Below are positions 25,424 to 36,849 of a DNA stretch of 64,000 nt, one piece after another. The stretch's first letter is position 1. Each line of letters begins with the position of its first letter. The notes under the pieces are model-generated. The model saw only the letters and a program-made list of their open reading frames with translations. It searched no databases and was not told the origin of the DNA. The stretch spans positions 17,507 to 81,506 of the forward strand of contig NZ_JAGGRI010000009.1 in assembly GCF_018612875.1 (NCBI RefSeq). Reading direction: 5' to 3'. The DNA is from Lysobacter sp. ISL-50 (lineage in GTDB: Bacteria > Pseudomonadota > Gammaproteobacteria > Xanthomonadales > Xanthomonadaceae). Position numbers and translations under genes: made by a program.

Positions 25424-25939
25424 TCAAGCCCATTTATGAGCGCGGGAAAAAACCAGCTGATCGAGCCCAAACCGAAGCACGACATAGCCCAGCGCCCACA
25501 ACAGCCATGCCGCCAACACCATCGCCGCGGCGTGCCAGCCCGGGCGCGTGGGATATCCGGCCGAGGCAAGCGCCTTCATCGAACGGCCTTGCGCCGTCGC
25601 CGCCCAGGCCAGCGCGATCAACGGCTGCGCGATCAACGCAACGGCCATGACCCATGCGATATCGCCGCCGAAATACGACATGTTCAGCACAAGCAGCATG
25701 GTCAGGATCAGGAAACTGCCGGGCGCGATCACCAGCACGGACGCGACACCGGTCAACCATGCCGCGCGGCGACGCCCCAAGGCCGCGTAGTTGCACGCGA
25801 TCATCAGCCCGCTGGCCATCAGCCCCGCGAACAGGCCAGCGGTGCCGATGGCGATCAGGCCGAACAACGGCCGGCCCGCGCCGAACAGCCGCTCGGCGAG
25901 GGCGGCGACGGGGGATCGATGAGGAATAGCGGCGTCCAT
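25424..25939 (-). CDS. Small four-helix membrane protein, paralogue C
   Basis: 171 residues. GRPLFGLIAIGTAGLFAG and CNYAALGRRRAAWL align with paralogue A. A central QGRSMKALASAGYPTRPGWHAA matches the A and B loop (AAGRPARPLWHA; SAGLPMRSNWAA). Four to five TM helices. Together the three genes are an old tandem duplication. Confidence 0.7.
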   Translation of the reverse strand: MDAAIPHRSPVAALAERLFGAGRPLFGLIAIGTAGLFAGLMASGLMIACNYAALGRRRAAWLTGVASVLVIAPGSFLILTMLLVLNMSYFGGDIAWVMAVALIAQPLIALAWAATAQGRSMKALASAGYPTRPGWHAAAMVLAAWLLWALGYVVLRFGLDQLVFSRAHKWA

Positions 25940-26080
25940 TCGCGTTTCTCCTGAAGAATCGCCGGCCGCAACGGCCGGTCGAGCGCCAAGCGTCGCGCAA
26001 GCAGATTAGCGCGGCGGCGACCGGCTCGCATCCGCCCACGCGCGGCAGCGCCGGGACGCGACGCTCCGGCGGCGCGCGCC

Positions 26081-26114
26081 CAAAACGAAACAGGCCCCGT
26101 TTCCGGGGCCTGTT
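26081..26114 (-). terminator. rpoD terminator
   Basis: On the minus strand an 11-bp stem AACAGGCCCCG/CGGGGCCTGTT with a GAAA-type loop, followed by TCGTTTTG. It starts 24 bp after the rpoD stop. Confidence 0.9.
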
Positions 26115-26137
26115 GCTTGTTGCTTATCCGCGCGGGA

Positions 26138-28003
<1,866 letters not shown>

Positions 28004-28097
28004 GGGCTGCGCCACCGCGCTATTGAGGGTAGGGAACGCTCCAGTATAGCAGGTCCGGGCGGCCCGACCGGGACTACGCGGCGGGGCAGCGGTCGGA

Positions 28098-28538
28098 TCA
28101 GGACCGGAGGAGAAAGGTGACCGGGCCGTCGTTGACCAGGCTGACGACCATATGGGCGCCGAACCGGCCGGTTTCCACCCCCGCGGGGTGACGTTGCCGG
28201 CAGGTTTCGACTAAACGGTTGAATATCGGTTCAGCCAGCCCCGGGGCGGCGGCCGTGCTGAAGCCCGGACGCATCCCGCTGCTGGTGTCGGCGGCCAGGG
28301 TGAACTGGCTGACCAACAACAGCCCCCCGCCGGTATCGGCCAGGGCCCGGTTCATGCGTCCGGCCTCATCGGCAAATACACGGTATCCGAGCAGCCGTTC
28401 GGCCATGCGCGTGATCTGGGGTTCACCGTCGCCCGGTTCAACCCCGACCAGGGCCAACAGGCCCGGGCCAATCGCGCCGACGGTTTCGCCTTCGACCACC
28501 ACGCGGGCCTGGGTCACGCGCTGGATGAGGCTGAGCAT
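28098..28538 (-). CDS. dtd: D-aminoacyl-tRNA deacylase
   Basis: 146 residues. Dtd hydrolyses D-amino acids from mischarged tRNAs. The signature SQFTLAAD (catalytic/recognition SQ loop) and the NDGPVTFLL strand at the C-terminus (Gly-Pro motif) are present, as is [12 protein letters not shown]. Cytosolic dimer in the known family. A stand-alone gene upstream of rpoD on the same strand. Confidence 0.95.
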   Translation of the reverse strand: MLSLIQRVTQARVVVEGETVGAIGPGLLALVGVEPGDGEPQITRMAERLLGYRVFADEAGRMNRALADTGGGLLLVSQFTLAADTSSGMRPGFSTAAAPGLAEPIFNRLVETCRQRHPAGVETGRFGAHMVVSLVNDGPVTFLLRS

Positions 28539-28670
28539 GCGGCGGCGATCGCGATGTGTCGGGGAACGTCATTGTAAAGCCTGCATCGCGCCGGCTTCTG
28601 CGCTCTACCGTCAGCGAACCGGTTCAAGCGGCGGCGCGGGCGCGCAAACCGCAGCGGCTACACTCGCGGC

Positions 28671-29591
28671 ATGACCCGATTCGCCGCCCGCCTGCTGTAC
28701 TTTTTCGCCGGTCTGATCGGCCGCCTGCCCTGGTCCTGGCAGATGCGGCTGGGGGACGCCATCGCCGCCCTGTGGCAGCGCCGCGACGCGCGCGAAAGCC
28801 GGGTGGTCCGGGTCAATCTGGCGCTGGCCTATCCCGAGCTGCTGGCGGCCGAACGCGAGCAGTGGCAGCGCGCGATCATGCGCACCACCGCCCGGCAGGC
28901 GGTGGAGACCCTGCGCCTGTGGACCCGGCCGCATGCGGAAAATCTGCGTCTGCTGCGCGAGCAGCACGGCACCGAGCTGTTCGACGCGGCCCTGGCCTCG
29001 GGCAAGGGCCTGATCGTGGCCGCGCCGCACTACGGCAACTGGGAACTGCTGAACCAGTGGCTGGCCTGGCGCACACCGCTGGCGATCCTGTACCGGCCGC
29101 CGGAATCGGCGGTGGGCGAAGCCTTCCTGAACCTGGTCCGCGCCGATACCGACGCGCAACGCGTGACCCAGGTGCGCGCCGAAGGCGCCGCGGTGCGCCA
29201 GCTGTGGAAGCGCCTGAGCGCCGGCGGCGTGGTCGGCATCCTGCCCGACCAACAGCCCAAGGCCGGCGACGGCGAGTTCGCGCCGTTCTTCGCCGTGCCG
29301 GCGCTGACCATGACCCTGCTCGGCCGCCTCGCCGAACGCACCGGCGCGACGGTGCTGTTCGCCTACTGCGAACGCATCGACACCCACACGGACAATCCCG
29401 GCTTCGCGCTGCGCATCGAGGCCGCGCCCGAAGGCATCGCCGATACCGATCCGCAGCACGCCTGCGACGTGCTCAACGCCGCGGTCGAGCGCATCGCGCG
29501 GCGTGATCCGGCGCAATACCAGTGGACCTACAAACGCTATACGCTGCGTCCTTCCGGCAACGGCGAAGACAATCCTTATCGGAGCGGATAG
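28671..29591 (+). CDS. Lipid A biosynthesis acyltransferase (LpxL/HtrB family)
   Basis: 306 residues, inner membrane protein with an N-terminal anchor helix. HYGNWE supplies the H-x4-(D/E) catalytic pair of lysophospholipid acyltransferases. GVVGILPDQQPK and the final QYQWTYKRY are typical of LpxL/LpxM. It adds a secondary acyl chain to Kdo2-lipid IVA; which position cannot be told. Confidence 0.93.
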   Translation: MTRFAARLLYFFAGLIGRLPWSWQMRLGDAIAALWQRRDARESRVVRVNLALAYPELLAAEREQWQRAIMRTTARQAVETLRLWTRPHAENLRLLREQHGTELFDAALASGKGLIVAAPHYGNWELLNQWLAWRTPLAILYRPPESAVGEAFLNLVRADTDAQRVTQVRAEGAAVRQLWKRLSAGGVVGILPDQQPKAGDGEFAPFFAVPALTMTLLGRLAERTGATVLFAYCERIDTHTDNPGFALRIEAAPEGIADTDPQHACDVLNAAVERIARRDPAQYQWTYKRYTLRPSGNGEDNPYRSG

Positions 29592-29620
29592 GGCGCCCGC
29601 CGGCTTCGACAAGGATGCAC

Positions 29621-31144
29621 ATGCGATCGCACCGGCCCACTTCCGCACGACTGATCCGCCCCTTTCTGCTCGCCGCCGGCCTGTCCGCGGCCCTGCTGGG
29701 CCTGCCCTCGCCGCCGGCCGCCGCCGCCGAACCGGTCGGCGCCACCGCTTCGGCCGAGGAGCAGTCCGCGGTCAATGCGATCGCCGGCGTCTGGACCCGC
29801 TACGCCGGCCAGATGGAACGCCACGACCCGGCCGCCGCCGACGCGATCGCCGAATCCACCGTGCGCCACTACGCCTTCCTGCGCGATGCCGCGCTGTACG
29901 CCTCGCCCGAACAACTGCAGCGTTTGCCCGCGGCCGACCGCCTGACCGTCTACGGTCTGCGCGCGCGCCACGACGCCGACGCGCTGGCGGCCTGGGACGG
30001 CCGCCGCACCTATCGCGAATGCATCGGCCTGCACCTGTGCGATGCGCCGATGACGCTGTCGCCCAGCGGCGGCGTCTATCCGATGCTGAGCCACGTGGCG
30101 ATGATCGACCGCGACCGCGCGCTCGGCGAAATCAAGCCGCAGACCGACAAGCGCTACGCCTTCGGCCCGGAGTTCGCGCGCGAGGACGGGCGCTGGAAAG
30201 TCCGCCCGGAACGCAACGCCGAGCAGTTGTCCGAGCTGATGAACCTGCTGTCGGAACAAGCCGGCGGCGAGACCGGGATGATGCAGTTCCTGCTCGGCAC
30301 CTCGTTCGGCGCGCAGTACGCCGCCGCGCCGCTGGACACGCTGAAACAACCCTTGCGCGACGATGCCGCCGCGCGCGGCCGCTTGGACGGCCAGTGGCCG
30401 GACTACGCCGCCATCCGCGAGACGGTGCTGGCCGCGCTCGCGCACAAGGCCGAGGACGGCGAGCCGCTGGCGCAGTTCATCTACGGCCATGCGCTGTACG
30501 CCGGCGATGCCGAGCGCAAGATCGCGCCGGACCAGGAACGCGGCCTGGCGATGATGCAGCGCGCCAGCGACGCCGGCCATGTCGATGCCTCGGTGGCCCT
30601 GGCCCAGACCATGCTCGACACCGGCCCCGACCAATCGTTTTCGAGCGTGCCGGCGGCGACGCTGCGGCGCGCGCTGCCGTACATCCGCAGCGGCGCCGAT
30701 GCCGGCGACGTGTGGTCGATGACGATCTATGCGCAGTTGCTGCAGGACGGCGCGGCCGGACTGGCGCGCAACTGCACCGAGTCCGCCGACTGGCGGCGCA
30801 AGGCCGAAGAGGCGGGGCTGGAGTTCGCCCGCAACGATCGGGTCTGGGTGCTGGCGACCTGCGCCGAGCCGAGTCAGCGCGATCCGAAACAAGCCCTGGC
30901 GCTGGCCCGGCCGATGATCAAGCAGCGCGCCAAGCTCAGCAGCGGCAACCTGGACACGGTAGCCGCCGTCTACGCCGCCAACGGCGACTTCGCCCAGGCC
31001 GTGCGTTTCCAGCAACTGGCGATCAAGCGGCTGGAGCCGGACATCGACGCGCGCGATCGCGAACGCATCCACGCGCGCCTGAGCCTTTATCAGCAAAGAC
31101 GCGACTACACTGACCAGGAAACCTCTTTCACGGTCGAGCGATGA
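29621..31144 (+). CDS. Exported Sel1-repeat-like protein
   Basis: 507 residues. Signal peptide: Arg-rich start, then FLLAAGLSAALLGLPSPPAAAAEP. The C-terminal half contains helical repeats of Sel1/TPR type (EDGEPLAQFIYGHALYAGDA, GLAMMQRASDAGHVDASVALAQTML, AGDVWSMTIYAQLLQDG). ATG 29621 has AAGGA five bases upstream. Probably periplasmic and a scaffold for protein contacts. It overlaps the next gene by four bases, forming a unit with the two PH-domain genes. Confidence 0.8.
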   Translation: MRSHRPTSARLIRPFLLAAGLSAALLGLPSPPAAAAEPVGATASAEEQSAVNAIAGVWTRYAGQMERHDPAAADAIAESTVRHYAFLRDAALYASPEQLQRLPAADRLTVYGLRARHDADALAAWDGRRTYRECIGLHLCDAPMTLSPSGGVYPMLSHVAMIDRDRALGEIKPQTDKRYAFGPEFAREDGRWKVRPERNAEQLSELMNLLSEQAGGETGMMQFLLGTSFGAQYAAAPLDTLKQPLRDDAAARGRLDGQWPDYAAIRETVLAALAHKAEDGEPLAQFIYGHALYAGDAERKIAPDQERGLAMMQRASDAGHVDASVALAQTMLDTGPDQSFSSVPAATLRRALPYIRSGADAGDVWSMTIYAQLLQDGAAGLARNCTESADWRRKAEEAGLEFARNDRVWVLATCAEPSQRDPKQALALARPMIKQRAKLSSGNLDTVAAVYAANGDFAQAVRFQQLAIKRLEPDIDARDRERIHARLSLYQQRRDYTDQETSFTVER

Positions 31145-31839
31145 CACCTGTTCCGCCGCAACGCGACGACACCCACGCAGTACCGGCGCCGGCCACGGCG
31201 GACGCCACCGCATCGCCTCGCGACGACGCCGATGCAGCCGCGGACAGCGCCGGCGTCGAAGCGCGGCCGCCGCCGCATGCGAACGCCGGCGCGCAGCCGT
31301 CGGGCGATCAGCACGCGCCTGAGCGCGAGCCGGGCGATGCCGCGCCGGCCGCCGCCGCGTCACCCAACAGCGACTGGCAACGCCTGCCGGCGCGCGCGAT
31401 CCCGCTGTGCACGATCGACATCAGCCTGGCGCTGGCGCTGGTGGCCGGCATCGCCGGCACCGTGCTGGGCGTGCTGGTGATCGGCAAGTTCGTCGCCCTG
31501 GCCAGCGGCCTGACCGGCGCGCTGTTCGGCGCCGGCATCGGCATGTGGATCGGCTTCCGCCGCTATCGCAACACCTTGTGGCGCCTGGACGAACACGGCT
31601 TCGCGGTGCGCCGCGGCGTGGCCTGGCGGCGCGAGACGCTGGTGCCGCTGACGCGCGTGCAGCACCTGGACCTCAAGCACGGCCCGCTGCAGCGCATGCG
31701 CGGGCTGGCGACGCTGGTGGTGCACACCGCCGGCACCCGCCACAGCGCGGTGGCGATCGATCACCTCGACGCCGACGACGCCCAACGCCTGCGCGAACGC
31801 CTGGGCCGCCAGCTCGATCACGAGGACGACGAGGCCTGA
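31141..31839 (+). CDS. Bacterial PH-domain membrane protein, YdbS-like
   Basis: 232 residues. The first 75 are disordered (Ala/Pro/Asp-rich). Two TM helices follow (DISLALALVAGIAGTVLGVLV and ALASGLTGALFGAGIGMWIGF), then a bPH2 domain with the family phrase FAVRRGVAWRRETLVPLTRVQHLDLKHGPLQRMRGLATLVVHTAG. Such proteins usually come in pairs with a larger YdbT-like protein, as here. Function in the family is poorly known, probably in the membrane or envelope. Confidence 0.87.
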   Translation: MTPVPPQRDDTHAVPAPATADATASPRDDADAAADSAGVEARPPPHANAGAQPSGDQHAPEREPGDAAPAAAASPNSDWQRLPARAIPLCTIDISLALALVAGIAGTVLGVLVIGKFVALASGLTGALFGAGIGMWIGFRRYRNTLWRLDEHGFAVRRGVAWRRETLVPLTRVQHLDLKHGPLQRMRGLATLVVHTAGTRHSAVAIDHLDADDAQRLRERLGRQLDHEDDEA

Positions 31840-33398
31840 TGAGCGCGTCCGAGCTCGATCGCCCGTCCGCCGATCCGCAACGCCCGCCGGTCGCCGCCGC
31901 GGGCGCGCACGCGAACCGGCGCGCGTCCGAACCGGTAGCCGACCGCCGCCTGCATCCGATGTCGTGGCTGTTCGTGCTGATCCAGCACCTCAAGCAATAC
32001 ATCGTGCCCTTGCTGGTGCTGGTGTTCGTCGGCCGCGGCGACCGCAACGAGCTGTGGTCGCTGGTCGGCGTGGCGCTGCTGGTGCTGGCCGCGTTGTGGC
32101 GGTACGCGACCTATCGCTACGGCGTCGGCGCCAGCGGGCTGGTGGTGCGCAGCGGCTTGTTCACCCGCAACCTGCGGGTGATTCCGTTCGTGCGCATCCA
32201 GAACGTCGCCGTGCATCAGACCGTGCTGCACCGGCTGTTCGGCGTGGCCGAGGTGCGGTTGGAATCGGCCGGCAGCAAGGAACACGAAGCGCAGATGCGC
32301 GTGCTCAAGCTGGCCGACGCGATGGCGCTGGAAACGCTGGTGCGCCGGCGCGGCGACAGCCCCGCCGACGCGGCGGAAGAACGCGTGGACACGCTGCTGC
32401 GGCTGTCGCCGCTGGAAGTGCTGCGGCTGGGACTGGTCTCCAACGGCGGCCTGGTGCTGGCCGGCGCCGGCCTGGCCGCGGCGATGCAGATGCTGCCGGA
32501 TTTCAACGGCCGCATTCCCGAACGCGTGCTGCGCCGCGGCGCCAACTGGCTGCTCGGCCAGCTCGGCGGCTATCAACTCGACGCGCTCGGCTACGTGCTG
32601 CTGGCGGCGGGCGCGATCGCCTTCGTCGCCGCCGCGCTGAAGCTGCTGTCGGTGACCCTGGCGCTGCTGCGTTACTACGGTTTCGAACTCAGCGAACAAG
32701 GCCGCCGGCTCACCGCCGAGCGCGGCCTGCTCGGACGCTGGCGCACCACCGTGCCGCGCCGGCGCATCCAGGCCTGGACACTGGAGGAAGGCCTGCTGCA
32801 CCGGCTGGTCAAACGCCGCCGGCTGGCGGTGGACACGGTCGGCGCGGACGGGCACGAAGAAGGGCGCGCGCTCAAGGAGCTGGCGCCGATCGCCACACCC
32901 GCCGCCTGTGCCGCACTGGTCGCCCACCTGCTGCCGCGCGCGGGCTGGGACGCGCTGCAATGGCGGCCGCTGCCCAAGGCGGTGTGGTGGCGGATGTTCC
33001 TGCCCGATGTGCCGTGGACTGTGTTGGCGACGTTCGCGCTGTACTGGCAGGTCGGCGGCGGGTGCCTGCTCGCCTTGCTGTGGCTGCCGTGGGCGGCGTT
33101 CAAGGCGCAGCGGCGCGCGCGCCGGATCGGCTACGCGCTCAACGGCGAACTGATCGCGGTGCGCGAGGGCTGGTGGCATCGCTACTGGCGCTTCGCCGAA
33201 CTCGACAAACTGCAGGCCCTGCAGATCACCCGCTCGCCGATCGACCTGCGCTGCGGCACCGCGACCCTGTGGCTGGACACCGCCGGCGCCACCGCGATGG
33301 GCCCGGCGCTGCGCATCCGCTTTCTGCCGGACGACGAAGCGCGGCGGATCTACGAACGATTGTCGGCATCGCTGGCGAAGCGGCCGCTGCGCTGGTGA
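31839..33398 (+). CDS. Bacterial PH-domain membrane protein, YdbT-like
   Basis: 519 residues, four or more TM helices and repeated bPH2 domains. The first is GLVVRSGLFTRNLRVIPFVRIQNVAVHQTVLHRLFGVAEVRLESAG; later ones are LLGRWRTTVPRRRIQAWTLEEGLLHRLVKRRRLAVDT and a C-terminal module. ATG 31839 overlaps the upstream stop by one base (TGATG). It forms the usual pair with the preceding gene. Confidence 0.88.
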   Translation: MSASELDRPSADPQRPPVAAAGAHANRRASEPVADRRLHPMSWLFVLIQHLKQYIVPLLVLVFVGRGDRNELWSLVGVALLVLAALWRYATYRYGVGASGLVVRSGLFTRNLRVIPFVRIQNVAVHQTVLHRLFGVAEVRLESAGSKEHEAQMRVLKLADAMALETLVRRRGDSPADAAEERVDTLLRLSPLEVLRLGLVSNGGLVLAGAGLAAAMQMLPDFNGRIPERVLRRGANWLLGQLGGYQLDALGYVLLAAGAIAFVAAALKLLSVTLALLRYYGFELSEQGRRLTAERGLLGRWRTTVPRRRIQAWTLEEGLLHRLVKRRRLAVDTVGADGHEEGRALKELAPIATPAACAALVAHLLPRAGWDALQWRPLPKAVWWRMFLPDVPWTVLATFALYWQVGGGCLLALLWLPWAAFKAQRRARRIGYALNGELIAVREGWWHRYWRFAELDKLQALQITRSPIDLRCGTATLWLDTAGATAMGPALRIRFLPDDEARRIYERLSASLAKRPLRW

Positions 33399-33417
33399 CC
33401 GCGGTCTCGCGCCGCGC

Positions 33418-34488
33418 TCAGCCGCCCCATCCCCAATAGCCCAGCTCGCGCCGGATCTGCAGCGCGCGCAGCCACGACGACAGCGGCTTGGCGCGCAAGG
33501 CGCCGAGCTTGCCGGCGAGCAAGTCCTCGGTCGCCGCGATCACCCGCTCCGACGAGCGCCCGTCGCGATACGGATGGATGGCGTCGGCGTAGGCGTCGAT
33601 CGCCGCCTGCAGTTCCGGGCTCGGCATGAAGGCGTGTTCGAGCTGCTCGCCGAGCCGGGCCGGATCGTCGAAATCGAGCATGTGCGGCTTGGGCGCGCGA
33701 TTGCGGAAGGTGACCACCGGTTTGCGCTGGACCACGAACTCGGACACCACCGAGGTGGTATCGGCCACCAGCACGTCGGCCGCGCGCTGCGCCGCGATCA
33801 GGTCCTCGGTTTCCACGAAGGTCGCGTTCGGCCCGGACAAGGCGCGGTAGCGATCGAACCACTCCGGCGCGCACTTGGGATGCAGGGTCAACAGCCAGTA
33901 GCGCTCGCCCTCGGCGACCTGGGCCTGGATCGCCTCGAACAGATGCGGCGCGGCGCTCAGCCGCTCGGTGAAGGTCGAAGCGAACAACACCACCGGCCGG
34001 CGCCCGGCCAGGCGGCGCCAGCGCGCCGAGCCTCCGTCGTCGTCGCGGAACAGGGGATCGAGCTTGGGCCAGCCGGTTTCGACCACGGCGAAATGCCCGG
34101 CCTGCGCGGCCAGGGCGCGGAACGGCGCGGTGGTGGCCGGGCCTTGCGTGCAATACAGATCGAACAGGCCGCGCACGCGGAAATGGCCGCGCGCGTCCTC
34201 GCGTTTTTCGACGTTGAAGCCATGGAACAACTGCACCTTGGCCCCGGCCACGAACGGCGGCACCCAGTTGGCGGCGCTGAATACCGCGCGCGGCTTCAAC
34301 GCGACCGCGGCGCGCAGACCGGCCTTGCCCGGTTCGAGCATGCGCACCGGCGCGGCCAGTTGCGAGGCCGCGGCGCCGTCGGCGAACCAGGCGTGGGCGA
34401 CGTGTCCGGCCGCGTGCAGCGCCTGCGCCAGCGGCTGCAGGATCGGCAGCGCGTAGCGTTCGGTCGCGAAAAGCAGGTAGTCGGACAT
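33418..34488 (-). CDS. CDP-glycerol glycerophosphotransferase-like glycosyltransferase
   Basis: 356 residues, GT-B-like. VQLFHGFNVEKRE, TGWPKLDPLF, VVLFASTFTERLSAAPHLF and DVLVADTTSVVSEFVVQRKPVVTF correspond to the family's HG.., P.D.., and D(T/S)S...(E)F donor-binding blocks. Gram-negative members of this family act on LPS or capsule. ATG 34488 chosen; upstream sequence is non-coding in character. Confidence 0.83.
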   Translation of the reverse strand: MSDYLLFATERYALPILQPLAQALHAAGHVAHAWFADGAAASQLAAPVRMLEPGKAGLRAAVALKPRAVFSAANWVPPFVAGAKVQLFHGFNVEKREDARGHFRVRGLFDLYCTQGPATTAPFRALAAQAGHFAVVETGWPKLDPLFRDDDGGSARWRRLAGRRPVVLFASTFTERLSAAPHLFEAIQAQVAEGERYWLLTLHPKCAPEWFDRYRALSGPNATFVETEDLIAAQRAADVLVADTTSVVSEFVVQRKPVVTFRNRAPKPHMLDFDDPARLGEQLEHAFMPSPELQAAIDAYADAIHPYRDGRSSERVIAATEDLLAGKLGALRAKPLSSWLRALQIRRELGYWGWGG

Positions 34489-34545
34489 GGGTAGGCCGGT
34501 TGGGTGGGGGGCGCGCGGGATTATCGGGTAGAAGGGCGTAGGAAC

Positions 34546-34623
34546 GAGTGCAGAGGAGTGAGGAGTGAGTAAAAGCAAAGCTCGAGGCTCCGGCCTTTAC
34601 TCACTCCTCACTCCTCTGCACTC
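34546..34623. repeat. Perfect 28-bp inverted repeat between convergent promoters
   Basis: Arms 34546-34573 and 34596-34623 are exact reverse complements, built from tandem GAGTGAG-like heptads, with a 22-base loop. One mismatch and a few more paired bases extend the stem. It lies between two divergent glycosyltransferase genes. Similar purine-heptad hairpins occur at 41603-41760 and 58646-58749. Confidence 0.9.
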
Positions 34624-34713
34624 ATTCCTCCCCCTCACTCCCCAAACCCGGCGCTATCCTTGCCAAGCCCCCCGCCCTGCCGGATCGCCGCCATCGACAC
34701 GCCCCGCCCCGCC

Positions 34714-35532
34714 ATGGATGCCACCGAGCCCGCGCGCGTGCGCGTATCGGCCTGCATCATCGCCTTCAACGAGGCCGACCGGATCGGCGACTGCCTGAGT
34801 TCGCTGGCGTTCTGCGACGAAATCGTGGTGGTGGATTCCAATTCCTCCGACGCCACCGTCGCCATCGCCCACGCCGCCGGCGCGCATGTGCTGCAGCGGC
34901 GATTCGACGGCTTTCGCAGCCAGAAGCAGTACGCGATCGAACAGGCCGCGCACGACTGGGTGCTGTGCCTGGACGCCGACGAACGCGTCAGCGATGCGAT
35001 GCGCGCGTCGATCCTGGCCGCGCGCGATCGCGGCTTCGCCGACGCGGCCGGCTATCGTTTCGCCCGGCTGTCGGATTACTTCGGCCGCTTTCTGCGCCAC
35101 GGCAACGCCTATCCCGACCGCGTGCTGCGCCTGTTCGACCGCCGCCGCGGCGGCTGGCGCGGCAAGCGCGAAGTGCACGAGGCCGCCAGCGTCGACGGCG
35201 CGGTCGTCACCCTGGGCGGCGACCTGATCCACTACCCGTATCGCTCCCTGGAACAGCAACTGGCCAAGACCGAGCGCTACGCGCGCATGATGGCCGAGCA
35301 CGATCACGCGCGCGGCAAGCGCGCGACGCTGGCCAAGCTGGTGCTGGCGCCGGCCTGGCGGTTCTGGCGCGGCTATGTGCTGCGCGGCGGCTTTCTCGAC
35401 GGCTGGCACGGCCTGATCTATGCCTATGTGCGCGCCAACTACGTGCGGCAGAAGACCATCATGCTGTGGATGCTGCAGCACGGGCAGCCGGTGACCACAC
35501 CCAAACGCGACGACGATACGACGGCGGGATAA
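34714..35532 (+). CDS. GT2 glycosyltransferase, WaaE/KdtX-like
   Basis: 272 residues. The N-terminal GT-A domain has VSACIIAFNEADRIGDCLSSL, DEIVVVDSNSSDAT (nucleotide binding) and CLDADERVS (the D-x-D metal motif). RGKREVHE (acceptor side) and the C-terminal helices RFWRGYVLRGGFLDGWHGLIYA are typical of the lipopolysaccharide core beta-1,4-glucosyltransferase WaaE/KdtX group. Peripheral inner membrane enzyme of LPS core synthesis. ATG 34714 puts the GT domain near the start. Confidence 0.88.
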   Translation: MDATEPARVRVSACIIAFNEADRIGDCLSSLAFCDEIVVVDSNSSDATVAIAHAAGAHVLQRRFDGFRSQKQYAIEQAAHDWVLCLDADERVSDAMRASILAARDRGFADAAGYRFARLSDYFGRFLRHGNAYPDRVLRLFDRRRGGWRGKREVHEAASVDGAVVTLGGDLIHYPYRSLEQQLAKTERYARMMAEHDHARGKRATLAKLVLAPAWRFWRGYVLRGGFLDGWHGLIYAYVRANYVRQKTIMLWMLQHGQPVTTPKRDDDTTAG

Positions 35533-35541
35533 GCGCGGCGG

Positions 35542-36846
35542 TCAGGTTCGCGCGGCCGCGTTCTCGCGCGATTCGCGCAAGGCGAATCCGTACATCACGC
35601 CCACCATCACCGCGTAGAACGAGGCGATCAGTTGATGGGCGAACATCGACTGGGTCAGGCCGCAGGCGATGTAGACCAGCACCAGCACCAGCCCCGCCAG
35701 CGCGGTGCTGCGCGACCGCCCGGCCGCCTGCGCGCGCAGGCGCCGGGCGAACAGCGTCAGCGGGATCAGATAAATGCCGAAGATCGCGATCAGGCCCGGC
35801 AGGCCCATGGTCGCCGCCCATTCGAAGGCGTCGCTGTGGGCATGGCCGAGTTTGCAGAAACCGATCCGCGGCGCCGGCGGCGCGCATTGCGGCGTGGCCA
35901 GCACCACTTTCTCGAAACTGCCGATGCCCACGCCGGTCAGCGGATGCTCGATGAAGGTATCGCGCGCCAACTCCAGCAAGGTCATGCGCGCGCCGAGCGA
36001 GGATTCGTGATCGTTGCCGCGCTTGACCCGGTCCACGTCCGAGACCAGTTCCTGCATGCGCATCTGTTGCGCCAGCGGCCCGCCGACCCACCAGCTGATC
36101 GTCAGTCCCAGCGCCAGCACCGCCAGCACCGTCCACGACAACTTGCGCGCGCGCCCGCCGCTGACGATCAGGCCCACCACCAGCACGATCGCCAGCCCCG
36201 GCCACACACCGCGGCTGCCGCTGAGCGCCACCGCGCCGACGCCCAGCGCGCAGGCCAACGTGGTCCACAGCAGCTCGCCGGACGGACGGGTGAACACCGC
36301 CACCACGATCAGCGCGATCAAGGCGTCGGCGAACACGATCGCGTTGGCGGTCCAGCCCAGCGCGCGATCCACGCCGGTGCCGACCTGGAACAGGGCCACG
36401 CCGAACGCGCCGGCCAGACCGACCAGCGCGCCGGCCCACAGCCAGCGCCGCGACGGCCGGTAGGCGAAGATCATCAGCGCGAAGAACGGCAGCGTGAGCA
36501 GGCGCAGGCGGTTGTCGGCCTCGCGCCAGCGCACGTCGAAATGCAGTTTCGAATACAGCACCACCACCGCGGCGACCGCGGCCATCGCGATCAGCCAGCG
36601 CAGCTCGCGCCCGACTTCGCGCCAGCCCTGCACGATCACCCCCGGCGACAGCGCGAACGCCACGATCGCCAAGGCCGCGAACGGCCCCAGCCCCCACGGC
36701 GTGGAGATCAGCAGCGCCGGCAGGCAGAACAGGCCGATCTCCAGCGTGCGCCGCGACCAGCGCTGGCGCCGCGAGGGTTCGCCGAACGCGACCGCGGCGC
36801 CCTGGGCACGACCGGACGCGGGCACCGCTGCTTGGGATTCGGTCAC
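35542..36846 (-). CDS. O-antigen ligase family protein
   Basis: 434 residues, about 12 TM helices, Wzy_C/WaaL family. The long periplasmic loop contains HPLTGVGIGSFEKV and KLGHAHSDAFEWAATMGLPGL, whose histidine and arginine-rich surroundings are typical of the ligase active side. It would join O-antigen from undecaprenyl pyrophosphate to lipid A-core, on the periplasmic face. The polymerase Wzy belongs to the same superfamily, so that alternative remains. Next to LPS core genes. Confidence 0.85.
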   Translation of the reverse strand: MTESQAAVPASGRAQGAAVAFGEPSRRQRWSRRTLEIGLFCLPALLISTPWGLGPFAALAIVAFALSPGVIVQGWREVGRELRWLIAMAAVAAVVVLYSKLHFDVRWREADNRLRLLTLPFFALMIFAYRPSRRWLWAGALVGLAGAFGVALFQVGTGVDRALGWTANAIVFADALIALIVVAVFTRPSGELLWTTLACALGVGAVALSGSRGVWPGLAIVLVVGLIVSGGRARKLSWTVLAVLALGLTISWWVGGPLAQQMRMQELVSDVDRVKRGNDHESSLGARMTLLELARDTFIEHPLTGVGIGSFEKVVLATPQCAPPAPRIGFCKLGHAHSDAFEWAATMGLPGLIAIFGIYLIPLTLFARRLRAQAAGRSRSTALAGLVLVLVYIACGLTQSMFAHQLIASFYAVMVGVMYGFALRESRENAAART

Positions 36847-36849
36847 CGA

